7,840 nucleotides of DNA, taken from positions 1 to 7,840 of the forward strand of contig JACQPC010000051.1 of assembly GCA_016207695.1 (NCBI GenBank), in the 5' to 3' direction. Under the pieces are notes generated by a model, which saw only the letters and a program-made list of their open reading frames with translations, was not told the origin of the DNA and did not search any database. The DNA comes from Candidatus Doudnabacteria bacterium. Its GTDB lineage: Bacteria > Patescibacteriota > Doudnabacteria > UBA920 > O2-02-FULL-48-8. This document shows positions 1-6,200 of the stretch, piece by piece (position 1 is the first letter of the stretch; every line of letters begins with the position of its first letter). The translations under genes and the position numbers were made by a program.

Positions 1-1
1 C

Positions 2-31
2 CATGACATGTTCGAAGGACTATTACGATAA
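2..31 (+). CDS. Possible C-terminal tail of an upstream gene (partial)
   Basis: Reading from base 2, the frame is open from the left edge and gives HDMFEGLLR followed by TAA at 29-31. An upstream pilus ATPase gene (pilB or pilT) would be the usual neighbour of pilC, but nine residues are too few to identify a family. The frame starting at base 3 is also open (to a TGA at 57-59), so the choice of frame is a guess. Confidence 0.25.
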   Translation, partial: HDMFEGLLR

Positions 32-46
32 GAATTATTCAGTTTA

Positions 47-159
47 TTCTCCCCCTTGACGGGGGAGATGTCCGGCGAAGCTTAAGCTAGACGGACAGAG
101 AGGGTGGTTTAAGCCCCTCATCTGTCACTAGCGTGACATCTTCTCCCACAAGGGGAGAA
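47..159. repeat. 113-bp nested palindrome, MITE/REP-like element upstream of pilC
   Basis: The two ends are imperfect inverted copies of each other. Bases 47-70 read TTCTCCCCCTTG then ACGGGGGAGATG, and the reverse complement of 137-159 reads TTCTCCCCTTGTGG then GAGAAGATG. Each end is itself a hairpin: 48-55 pairs with 61-68, and 141-147 with 153-159. Inside lie two smaller hairpins, GTCCG/CGGAC (70-74 and 92-96) around the perfect palindrome AGCTTAAGCT (79-88), and GTCAC/GTGAC (124-128 and 133-137). The centre also pairs, GACAGAGAGGG against CCCCTCATCTGTC. No protein is encoded. Hierarchical symmetry of this kind is typical of non-autonomous palindromic elements mobilised in trans. It occupies nearly the whole region between the upstream gene and pilC and may affect pilC mRNA. 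Confidence 0.7.
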
Positions 160-180
160 GAAATAGTTGAAAAAAACTCT

Positions 181-1383
181 ATGGAATACACCTACCAAGC
201 CAGAGATGAAAAAGGGATGATGCGCACCGGCACCGTCGTGGCCATAAACGAGGCCAGCGCTTTTGATATTCTTTCAGGCCACGGGCTGATTGTCATAAAA
301 ATTTTCCCTTTGACCAAAGTTTCGCTGCTGCAAAGCCTCGATATACTAGATTGGATTTCAGCCAAGGACATAGTTTTGTTTTCCCGCCAGCTGGCGACGC
401 TGATTAACGCCAAGGTTCCCATTGTCCAGGCTTTGAAAATTCTGCGCATGCAAGTTTCATCAAAGCGGCTGCAGAACATCATCGCGGAAATTTCCAGCAA
501 GGTTGAAAGCGGCAACAGCCTGTCCGAGGCCATCAGCCAATACCCCAATATTTTTTCCAATCTTTACGTGAGCTTGGTGCACGCCGGGGAATTGTCGGGC
601 ACTTTGGACGAATCGCTGTCTTACTTGGCAACCCAACTCGAGAAGGATTATGAGCTGCGCTCCAAAGTGATTGGCGCCATGATTTATCCGGCATTTATCA
701 TTTCCGCCTTGCTGGTGGTGGGAATCCTGATGTTTATTTTCGTATTGCCTCCCCTGGTTTCGATCTTGCAGGAAGCGCAAGTTGATTTGCCTATCACGAC
801 CAAGATTCTAATAGCTGCCACAAATATTATCCAGCATTTTTGGTGGCTGCTGCTTCTGGCCCTGACCGGCTTGGCTATCGGCTTGCGAGTCTATATCCGG
901 ACCTATTCAGGTCGCTTGATGATTGATTATTTCAAAATTAAATCTCCCATTTTTGGAAAATTGTTTGTAAAAATTTATATGTCCAGGTTTGCCCGCAATT
1001 TATCTACCCTGCTGGCGGGGGGAATCCCCGTGGTCAAGGCTTTGGATGCGGTGGCAGATATCGTGGGCAACCAGGTTTATAAAGAAATCATCCTGGATGC
1101 TTCGCAAAAAGTCCGCAACGGCAAAAGCATTTCGTCAGCCTTAACCGAAGACCCGGAGTTTCCGCCGATAGTTTCGCAGATGATCCAAATCGGCGAAAGC
1201 ACCGGAGAATTGCAGCAGATTTTGGACAAATTGGCCTCTTTTTACGAAAAAGAAGTGGAAGGAGTGCTTAAGATCTTAACCACCCTGATCGAGCCGATCA
1301 TCATGTTGATTTTGGGCATGGCGGTGGCCGTGATGGTTGCAGGAATTTTATTGCCGATATATAATTTAGCCAGTGCAGCTTAG
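181..1383 (+). CDS. pilC: Type IV pilus inner-membrane platform protein PilC (GspF family)
   Basis: PilC is the polytopic inner-membrane protein on which the pilus ATPases act and from which pilin subunits are added or removed. The 400-residue product has the full GspF/PilC layout. A soluble N-terminal region begins MEYTYQARDEKG. There are two T2SSF domains at about residues 63-187 and 265-387. Three membrane segments lie at about 168-194, 218-238 and 367-393. The repeated family motif appears as HAGELSGTLDE (134-144) and IGESTGELQQ (337-346). I chose ATG 181 because MEYTYQA matches the usual family start. The frame stays open back to a GTG at 133, but those 16 residues come from the palindromic repeat and have no ribosome binding site. 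The only purine-rich stretch before 181 is GGGGAGAAG at 152-160, about 20 nt away and too distant to be a convincing site. The next gene starts 18 nt downstream, so the two are probably co-transcribed. Confidence 0.95.
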   Translation: MEYTYQARDEKGMMRTGTVVAINEASAFDILSGHGLIVIKIFPLTKVSLLQSLDILDWISAKDIVLFSRQLATLINAKVPIVQALKILRMQVSSKRLQNIIAEISSKVESGNSLSEAISQYPNIFSNLYVSLVHAGELSGTLDESLSYLATQLEKDYELRSKVIGAMIYPAFIISALLVVGILMFIFVLPPLVSILQEAQVDLPITTKILIAATNIIQHFWWLLLLALTGLAIGLRVYIRTYSGRLMIDYFKIKSPIFGKLFVKIYMSRFARNLSTLLAGGIPVVKALDAVADIVGNQVYKEIILDASQKVRNGKSISSALTEDPEFPPIVSQMIQIGESTGELQQILDKLASFYEKEVEGVLKILTTLIEPIIMLILGMAVAVMVAGILLPIYNLASAA

Positions 1384-1387
1384 TCGA

Positions 1388-1395
1388 GAGGGGGT
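1388..1395 (+). promoter_or_regulatory. Strong Shine-Dalgarno site for pilin 1
   Basis: AGAGGGGGTG ends about 6 nt before the ATG at 1402. It is the clearest free ribosome binding site in the window. That fits pilin 1 being the most heavily translated subunit, in contrast to pilin 2, whose site is inside a hairpin. Confidence 0.7.
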
Positions 1396-1401
1396 GAATC
1401 A

Positions 1402-1869
1402 ATGAAACACATATCAAAGGTCAAAGAAAAAGGTTTTACGTTAATTGAATTGCTAGTGGTCATTGCCATTATCGGCATTTTGGCCGCTGTGGTCTTGGTT
1501 TCTCTTAACTCGGCTCGAGCCAAATCAAGGGATGCCAAACGTCTAGCTGACGTTAGACAAGTTCAAACGGCGTTGGAGCTGTTCTACAATGACAATGGGA
1601 GCTATCCGCAGGAATCCAGCAACGCGGCCTCCGGCACGGACGGCACCTCGCCATACCTATTTAATACCTATTTGAGTGCTTGGCCTACTTCTCCCACTCC
1701 TCCCGACAACCCGTCCGGCGGCAGCACTTGCACTACTGGTAACAACATTTATGACTACAATGCCACGGGGGCGGATCCCACGACGTATAGTGTAGTCTTC
1801 TGTTTGGGTGGAGTCACCGGCGGTTATGCCGCAGGTTTGCATACTGCTTCTCCAAGCGGCATCCAGTAA
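1402..1869 (+). CDS. Type IV prepilin 1, probable major pilin
   Basis: This is a 155-residue type IV prepilin. A short basic leader (MKHISKVKEKG) is followed by the prepilin peptidase site G11|F12, with TLIE next and the conserved glutamate at mature position 5 (E16). A hydrophobic helix spans about residues 13-35, then the helix SARAKSRDAKRLADVRQVQ continues into a small globular domain. ALELFYNDNGSYP (57-69) is a common motif in pilins of candidate-phyla bacteria. C110 and C134 could form the C-terminal disulphide loop usual in pilins. The mature subunit would be 144 residues. It is processed by the PilD encoded downstream and assembled through PilC. It has the best ribosome binding site in the window and lies first in the pilin group, so I infer it is the major subunit. 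Pilin 2 is a paralogue sharing the N-terminal half, which suggests tandem duplication. Confidence 0.93.
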   Translation: MKHISKVKEKGFTLIELLVVIAIIGILAAVVLVSLNSARAKSRDAKRLADVRQVQTALELFYNDNGSYPQESSNAASGTDGTSPYLFNTYLSAWPTSPTPPDNPSGGSTCTTGNNIYDYNATGADPTTYSVVFCLGGVTGGYAAGLHTASPSGIQ

Positions 1870-1880
1870 TTTGGATTTAG

Positions 1881-1914
1881 ATGGTCTTCTCCCAAAGAGT
1901 TTGGGGGAAGCCAT
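1881..1914 (+). promoter_or_regulatory. Hairpin sequestering the pilin 2 ribosome binding site
   Basis: CTTCTCCCAAA (1886-1896) pairs with TTTGGGGGAAG (1900-1910) across a GAG loop, with one G-T wobble. ATGG (1881-1884) pairs with CCAT (1911-1914) after one bulged T, giving a stem of about 15 bp. The 3' arm contains the Shine-Dalgarno sequence GGGGGAAG (1903-1910) of pilin 2, and the GTG start (1915) follows directly. There is no T-run after it, so it is not an intrinsic terminator. It may lower translation of pilin 2 relative to pilin 1, or protect the 3' end of the pilin 1 message. Its arms resemble the tips of the 47-159 element, so it could be a decayed relative. Confidence 0.7.
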
Positions 1915-2406
1915 GTGAATCCAATTTCCAATTTCCAATTTCCAATTTCCAAAAGAGGCTTTACCTTAATTGAGCTTCTGGTAGTAGTGGCGATTATTGG
2001 CCTGCTTTTGTCCGTGATTATGGTGGCGCTGGGCAATGCCAGACTTAAGTCACGTGACGCCCGAAGGCTTTCCGATATGCAGCAGGTTAAATCCGGCATG
2101 GACATATATTACAGCCTAGGTTCAGGATATGTTGACGCGGCCTCTTGGACCACGGCGCAGAGCAGTGGTAGTACTTTGTCTTGTTCGGGAACCGAGGTGT
2201 TGAAAGTGCCGCAGGATCCTCTCAATATCGGCAACCCGGCTTTTGTTTATACTTATACTCCAGGCGGCAACACAACTACCGGTTGCGGCGGCACCGTTTA
2301 TTCGAATTTTAAAGTTCAGTTTCAAACAGAAGGACCCACCAGTCTTGGTCCGCCAACTACTTATTACTTAAGCCCTGCAGGGATTACGACGACTCCGCCG
2401 TTCTAG
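1915..2406 (+). CDS. Type IV prepilin 2 (minor pilin or pseudopilin), GTG start
   Basis: This is a 163-residue prepilin with cleavage site G15|F16, glutamate at mature position 5 (E20), a hydrophobic helix at about 17-38 and the same NARLKSRDARRLSDMQQVK continuation as pilin 1. C90 and C124 may form a disulphide. The mature form would be about 148 residues. The start is GTG 1915: an ATG two bases earlier is followed at once by TGA, and no other in-frame start lies close by. The leader is unusual because residues 3-13 (PISNFQFPISK) are encoded almost entirely by a CCAATTT heptamer array, where a short Lys/Arg-rich leader is normal. Its ribosome binding site is inside a hairpin, which suggests lower expression than pilin 1. 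The N-terminal half is paralogous to pilin 1 and the C-terminal half has diverged. pilD begins 8 nt after its stop. Confidence 0.9.
   Translation: MNPISNFQFPISKRGFTLIELLVVVAIIGLLLSVIMVALGNARLKSRDARRLSDMQQVKSGMDIYYSLGSGYVDAASWTTAQSSGSTLSCSGTEVLKVPQDPLNIGNPAFVYTYTPGGNTTTGCGGTVYSNFKVQFQTEGPTSLGPPTTYYLSPAGITTTPPF
1921..1948 (+). repeat. Heptamer array, CCAATTT x4, in the pilin 2 leader
   Basis: Four exact tandem copies of CCAATTT, with a partial fifth copy CCAA at 1949-1952. It encodes most of the pilin 2 leader peptide and ends 8 nt before the cleavage-site glycine codon (1957-1959). Gain or loss of one copy moves the reading frame between the GTG start and the pilin body. Confidence 0.9.
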
Positions 2407-2414
2407 TCATCGTT

Positions 2415-3224
2415 ATGGTCATTGTTATTGTTATCGTGCTAGGTTTGATAACAGGCAGTTTCTTGAATGTCGTGATTTTCCGCCTTCATTCCGGAAAGTC
2501 TTTTTTGTTCCGACGCCGAGCATTTAGTTCGGGTCGGAACTCCGACCGCGCAAGCGCGTCGGAGTTGGCTAGATCGCAATGCTTAACATGTGGCAGGCAA
2601 TTGCAAGCTTTAGACTTAATTCCGTTGTTGAGTTTTCTTTTCTTGCGAGGCAAATGCCGCTATTGCGGAAAAAAGATTTCCTGGCAGTACCCGATAGTTG
2701 AACTAGCCACCGCGATCACCTTTGGTTTGCTAGTTCAAAATTTTCAATTTTCAATTTTCAATTTTCAATTTTGGTTTCAAGCAATCATCGCATCTTTTCT
2801 GATTGTTATTGCTGTCTATGATTACAAGCACTATTTAATCCTAGACAAGGTTATTTTGCCAGCAAGTTTGACTGCTCTAATTTATCAGATTTGGCAAGGC
2901 AATTTAGCATGGGCCTTACTCGGGGCTTTGATTATCGCTGGTTTTTTTTCCCTGCAGTATTTTGCTTCAAAAGGCAGATGGATTGGATTCGGCGACGTCA
3001 AACTGGGGATTTTTCTAGGGTTAATTTTCGCCCAAAACGCCCTGGGGTTTTTGGTCTTTGCATATGTTGTTGGCGCTGTCGTTGCTTTGCTGCTTATGGC
3101 ATTTGGAGGCAAGGGGCTTAAGTCCCGCGTTCCCTTTGGAACAATCTTAGGCTTTTCTGCTATAATTTTCTTGCTATGGGGGGATAGGCTAGTTCAGTGG
3201 TATCTTAGATTATTGGGAATATAG
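2415..3224 (+). CDS. pilD: Prepilin peptidase PilD (A24 aspartic protease)
   Basis: PilD is a polytopic membrane aspartic protease that removes the leader from prepilins and, in many homologues, methylates the new N-terminus. The 269-residue product opens with LITGSFLNVVIFRL (11-24). It has the zinc-binding pairs C56-x2-C59 and C81-x2-C84 with DLIPLLSFLFLRGKCRYC between and around them, then YPIVELAT. The catalytic aspartates are D136 (in AVYDYKHY) and D194 in GFGDVK. ILD (142-144) stands where many homologues have IPD. The C-terminus has SRVPFG (237-242). Two insertions stand out: about 18 extra residues before C56 encoded by a palindrome (2507-2566), and a heptamer-encoded QNFQFSIFNFQF (108-119) in the loop before the next membrane segment. 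All catalytic residues remain, so it is probably functional. ATG 2415 has no visible Shine-Dalgarno and is 8 nt after the pilin 2 stop, so translational coupling is likely. Confidence 0.93.
   Translation: MVIVIVIVLGLITGSFLNVVIFRLHSGKSFLFRRRAFSSGRNSDRASASELARSQCLTCGRQLQALDLIPLLSFLFLRGKCRYCGKKISWQYPIVELATAITFGLLVQNFQFSIFNFQFWFQAIIASFLIVIAVYDYKHYLILDKVILPASLTALIYQIWQGNLAWALLGALIIAGFFSLQYFASKGRWIGFGDVKLGIFLGLIFAQNALGFLVFAYVVGAVVALLLMAFGGKGLKSRVPFGTILGFSAIIFLLWGDRLVQWYLRLLGI
2507..2566. repeat. Palindromic repeat inserted in frame in pilD
   Basis: GTTCCGAC (2507-2514) is a perfect inverted match to GTCGGAAC (2533-2540). Overlapping it, AACTCCGA (2538-2545) plus CGCGC (2547-2551) pairs with GCGCG (2554-2558) plus TCGGAGTT (2559-2566), leaving C2546 bulged. 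The segment encodes residues from about 31 to 51 of PilD, a polar Arg/Ser-rich stretch absent from typical prepilin peptidases between the GSFLNV helix and the first zinc cysteine. It has no stop in the pilD frame. Confidence 0.7.
2741..2768 (+). repeat. Heptamer array, TTTTCAA x4, inside pilD
   Basis: Four exact copies of TTTTCAA, with partial units on both sides (TTCAAAA before, TTTTGG after). It encodes FSIFNFQF-type residues in a loop of PilD between two membrane segments. The unit is close to that of the pilin 2 array: CAATTTT against CAATTTC when set in the same register. Confidence 0.88.
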
Positions 3225-3243
3225 AATATTGAATGTAGAATAT
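3216..3243 (+). repeat. Degenerate heptamer array (NGAATRT x4) across the pilD stop and S23 start
   Basis: Four consecutive 7-nt units, GGAATAT, AGAATAT, TGAATGT and AGAATAT, followed by GGAAC. The TAG stop of pilD (3222-3224) and the ATG of the next frame (3242-3244) both fall in or at the edge of this array. It fills the whole 17-nt gap between the two coding regions, and no separate ribosome binding site is visible. Confidence 0.75.
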
Positions 3244-6200
3244 GGAACAAAAAGCAAAAATAAAATCATTTAAAGATTTAATAGCTTGGCAGGAAGCTCA
3301 TAGGTTAGTTTTGACTCTTTATGGGATAACTAATCAATTTCCGCACGAGGAGCAGTTTGGCTTATCGGGGCAGTTGCGCCGAGCGGTTGTTTCAATCACC
3401 TCAAATATTGCCGAAGGTTTTAGAAGGCAGTCGAATCGGGAAAAAATCCAGTTTTATTCTTTGTCGTTAGGATCACTAAGCGAAGTTGAAAGCCAAATTA
3501 TCATTGCGAGAGATATTAAATATATATCTGAAGATGAATATAACAATATCGATGTTCAGATTAAAACCGTTTTTCGTTTATTAAATGCATTTATAAGATC
3601 AACGAAAGATAATAAACTACATTCCACATTCCACATTCCACATTCCCGCAACAAAGGCTTTACTCTCATCGAACTTATGATTGCGGCGGCGGTGATGGCG
3701 ATTTTGGCGTCTGTCACCGTGGCTAATTTTCGCGAAAGCGAAAGGAATAAAACTTTGGCTGCTGGGTCAGATATGGTCGTCAACGCCGTAAGGAATGCCC
3801 AAAACCGAGCTTTTGCCTCGGAAGCAATTGCTTCTTCCACCTGCACCATCAATTCCATTCCAGACCGCGCGCCAAAAAGTTATTTAATCGTGTTTGGCTC
3901 CCAAACCAGCGCCACCCTTTATGGAGTTGATAAGTGCGATAATGCTGTCGCTTTGGAGACTTATTTATATCCCAAGGATGTCTTGGTTCAATCCAATGGC
4001 TACGTTTTAAACAGCGCTGTTGTTGGCAGCCTTCAGATCAAGTTCACGCCGCCCTTTGCAGCCACCACTGCTTCCTCTGATGCCGGTATTAATCAAGGGA
4101 CCTTTTCTTCCTTTACTAGTTCAGAAGTCACTATAGGCATTGCCAGCAAGGTGCGGACCATTACTGTAGATGGAGTTTCCGGCAAGGTTGAGGCCAATGA
4201 TATTAAATCTTCGGGCATTATTCAACTCTCGCCTTCCCCGAGCCCCAGCCCGTCTCCCAATCCTCCGCCGCCTCAAACCGGGACTATTGTTGTTCAGTCC
4301 AATGTCGCTGTCCCAGTCAACACTCCTTGGACCATTTCAGGACCGGTTAATTATCAGGGGTCAGGAACCAATGCGTCTTATCCTAATTCGCAAGTCAGCC
4401 CGCCTAGCTATACCATGAGTGCCCCAACCATTCCCGGTTACGATCCGCCCATTGTCACTCCGTCCAGCACGCAAAATTTAACCGCCAACTCCACCGTCAC
4501 TTTTACCTTGACTTATAACCAAGAGCTCCCAAACCCGCCGCCTCCCCAGGAAGGCCAAGACGGCGCAGTGACGATTTCGGGAAATGTCAATTGCACCACC
4601 ACGCCAATTGCTGCTGGCCGAAGCTTTGGGGACTGCATTGCCACCGCAGTTGCGAAACAAGCGGACAGCGGAAAAGATAAGGTTGATGTAGCAGCCGACA
4701 CTGGGCTTAATTCAGGCGATGAGATCATGATCATTCAAATGACCGGAGCCAATGCCGGCCAATATGAATTCGGTCAGATCCAAAACATCGGCGGCAAAAA
4801 AATTACTTTGAAATCCAATTTAGCCAATAGTTATGACAGTTCGGGCGCGCAAGTTGTCCGCGTGCCAAATTATTCCACCGTGCAAATTAACGGCAACAGT
4901 TCTCTTACAGTGTCTGCCTGGGATGGAATAACTGGTGGGGTTTTGGCTATGCGTGTCGCCGAAAGTTTAACTATTAGTTCCGGCGGACTGATTGATTTGA
5001 ACGGCAAGGGATTTACTGGCGGCGCAGGCGGTTCAGGCGGCGCAGGCGGCCCGGCTGGGTATGTTGCTTACGGCAATTTTGGAAACAGTGGGAGCGCTGG
5101 GAGTGCTGGTGCTGGGCCAGGAGCCGGCGGCGCTGGCGGCGTGGGAGGTGGTGCGGGCCGGACTGGCTGCTGCGCTTCCATGGGCGGCGGCGGCGCTGGC
5201 GGAACCGGCGGCGGCGGCGCTGGCGGTGGATATGGAGCGGTCGCATCAGCTGGTATAGCAGGATTTGGCGGAACTGGCGGGCATATTGGCGGCAATAATC
5301 AAATAGGCGGCGGTGCGGGTGCAGCTGGCAGTGCGGGAAGCGCTGGCATAAGCTACGGCACCTCGAATCTTTCGACTCTTTTCTTAGGCTCTGGCGGCGG
5401 CGGCGGCGCTGGCGGTTCAGGCGGCGGCGGCGGCAACGCTTCCAGCTCAACTGCCGGCAATGGCGGCGGCGGCGGGGCTGGTGGTTCAGGCGGCGCTGGC
5501 GGCGCTGGCGGCGGCATAATTTATGTCAGCGTTGGCACTTTTACGAACAGTGGAACGATTCGCGCTAACGGTTTAACAGGATCCCCCGGAAGCAACGGCA
5601 TTAACGGAGCAAATAGCACAGGGGGCGGAGGCGGCGGAGGCGGCGCTGGCGGGGCAGCGGGCGGCGGCGGTTCGGGCGGTTCAATTTATCTTTCTTTATC
5701 GTCCGTTGCGCAAAACGGCACAATTACCGCTCTGGGTGGCAGTGGCGGAAGCAGTGTTGGTCGAGGCGGCAATGGCGGCTCTGGCGGAGGCAGCACGGGC
5801 AATACTTGCGGCGGCGGCGGCGGCACCGGGGTAGTGGGCGGCACCGGCGGCACGGGCCAGTCCTGCAATGGTTCCGGGGAAGAAAACGGCACAGCAGGCG
5901 CTACTGCATCCCCGGGGTTAGGCGGCAATGGCGCTGTGGGCCGGATTCAAAATCCCGGACCAACTCCACCGCCCCCGCCACCTGCGATTGGCACGATCAA
6001 TGTGTCCTCCAATATTGCCGCTTCGTGGACAATTTCCGGGCCTGCCAATTTTTCCGGCTCCGGCACTTCCGGTTCTTATCCGAATGCCGCAGTCGGCAAT
6101 TATACCATCACCGCCCAGGCCGTTTCTGGATACAGCGGGCCGACCATTAGTCCTTCAAGCAGTCAAACTTTAACTTCTGGCTCCACTATCACGTTTAGTT

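Larger units (their letters stand above)
3216..3646 (+). mobile_element. Putative S23 cassette bounded by inverted heptamer arrays
   Basis: The S23 four-helix-bundle coding region lies between a left array (about GGAATAT, AGAATAT, TGAATGT, AGAATAT at 3216-3243) and a right array (ACATTCC x4 at 3619-3646). The reverse complement of the right unit is GGAATGT, so the two arrays are inverted copies of one motif. GAATGTAG at 3231-3238 matches the reverse complement of 3617-3624 exactly. The left array supplies the last codons and stop of pilD and the ATG of S23; the right array joins S23 to the pseudopilin. S23-type genes are known inside intervening sequences of bacterial 23S rRNA that are bounded by inverted repeats, so an element of similar nature is plausible. 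No transposase is present and movement is inferred. Confidence 0.4.

Noticed and set aside
56..87. TTGACG at 56-61 with a weak -10 near 82-87 as a pilC promoter
   Set aside because: The TTGAC is the loop of the terminal hairpin of the repeat, and the proposed -10 is a poor match, so chance is as likely.
133..180. GTG at 133 as the start of PilC, adding 16 residues
   Set aside because: The extra residues lie largely within the palindromic element, have no ribosome binding site and do not match the family, whereas ATG 181 gives the usual PilC N-terminus.
1881..1914. Hairpin as a rho-independent terminator between the pilins
   Set aside because: There is no T-run after the stem; a start codon follows directly.
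3136..3166. TATAAT at 3161-3166 with TTGGAA at 3136-3141 as a promoter for the S23 fusion gene
   Set aside because: The spacing is 19 nt, the -35 is weak, and both lie in conserved pilD coding sequence; not strong enough to call.
3619..3646. Heptamer arrays as CRISPR-type repeats
   Set aside because: Units are 7 nt, directly adjacent, with no spacers.
3556..3858. Minus-strand frame of 100 codons overlapping the pseudopilin start
   Set aside because: It has no recognisable motif and lies opposite a clear prepilin signal and pilin helix on the + strand.
5600..5670. G-quadruplex formation in the G-rich mRNA
   Set aside because: Runs of two to five G are explained by glycine codons; the sequence alone gives no sign of selection for a quadruplex.
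5013..5928. Long minus-strand and other-frame open frames rich in Pro, Arg or Ala opposite the glycine-rich region
   Set aside because: They are complements or shifts of GGC codons. The + frame continues without a stop and has recognised domains on both sides.
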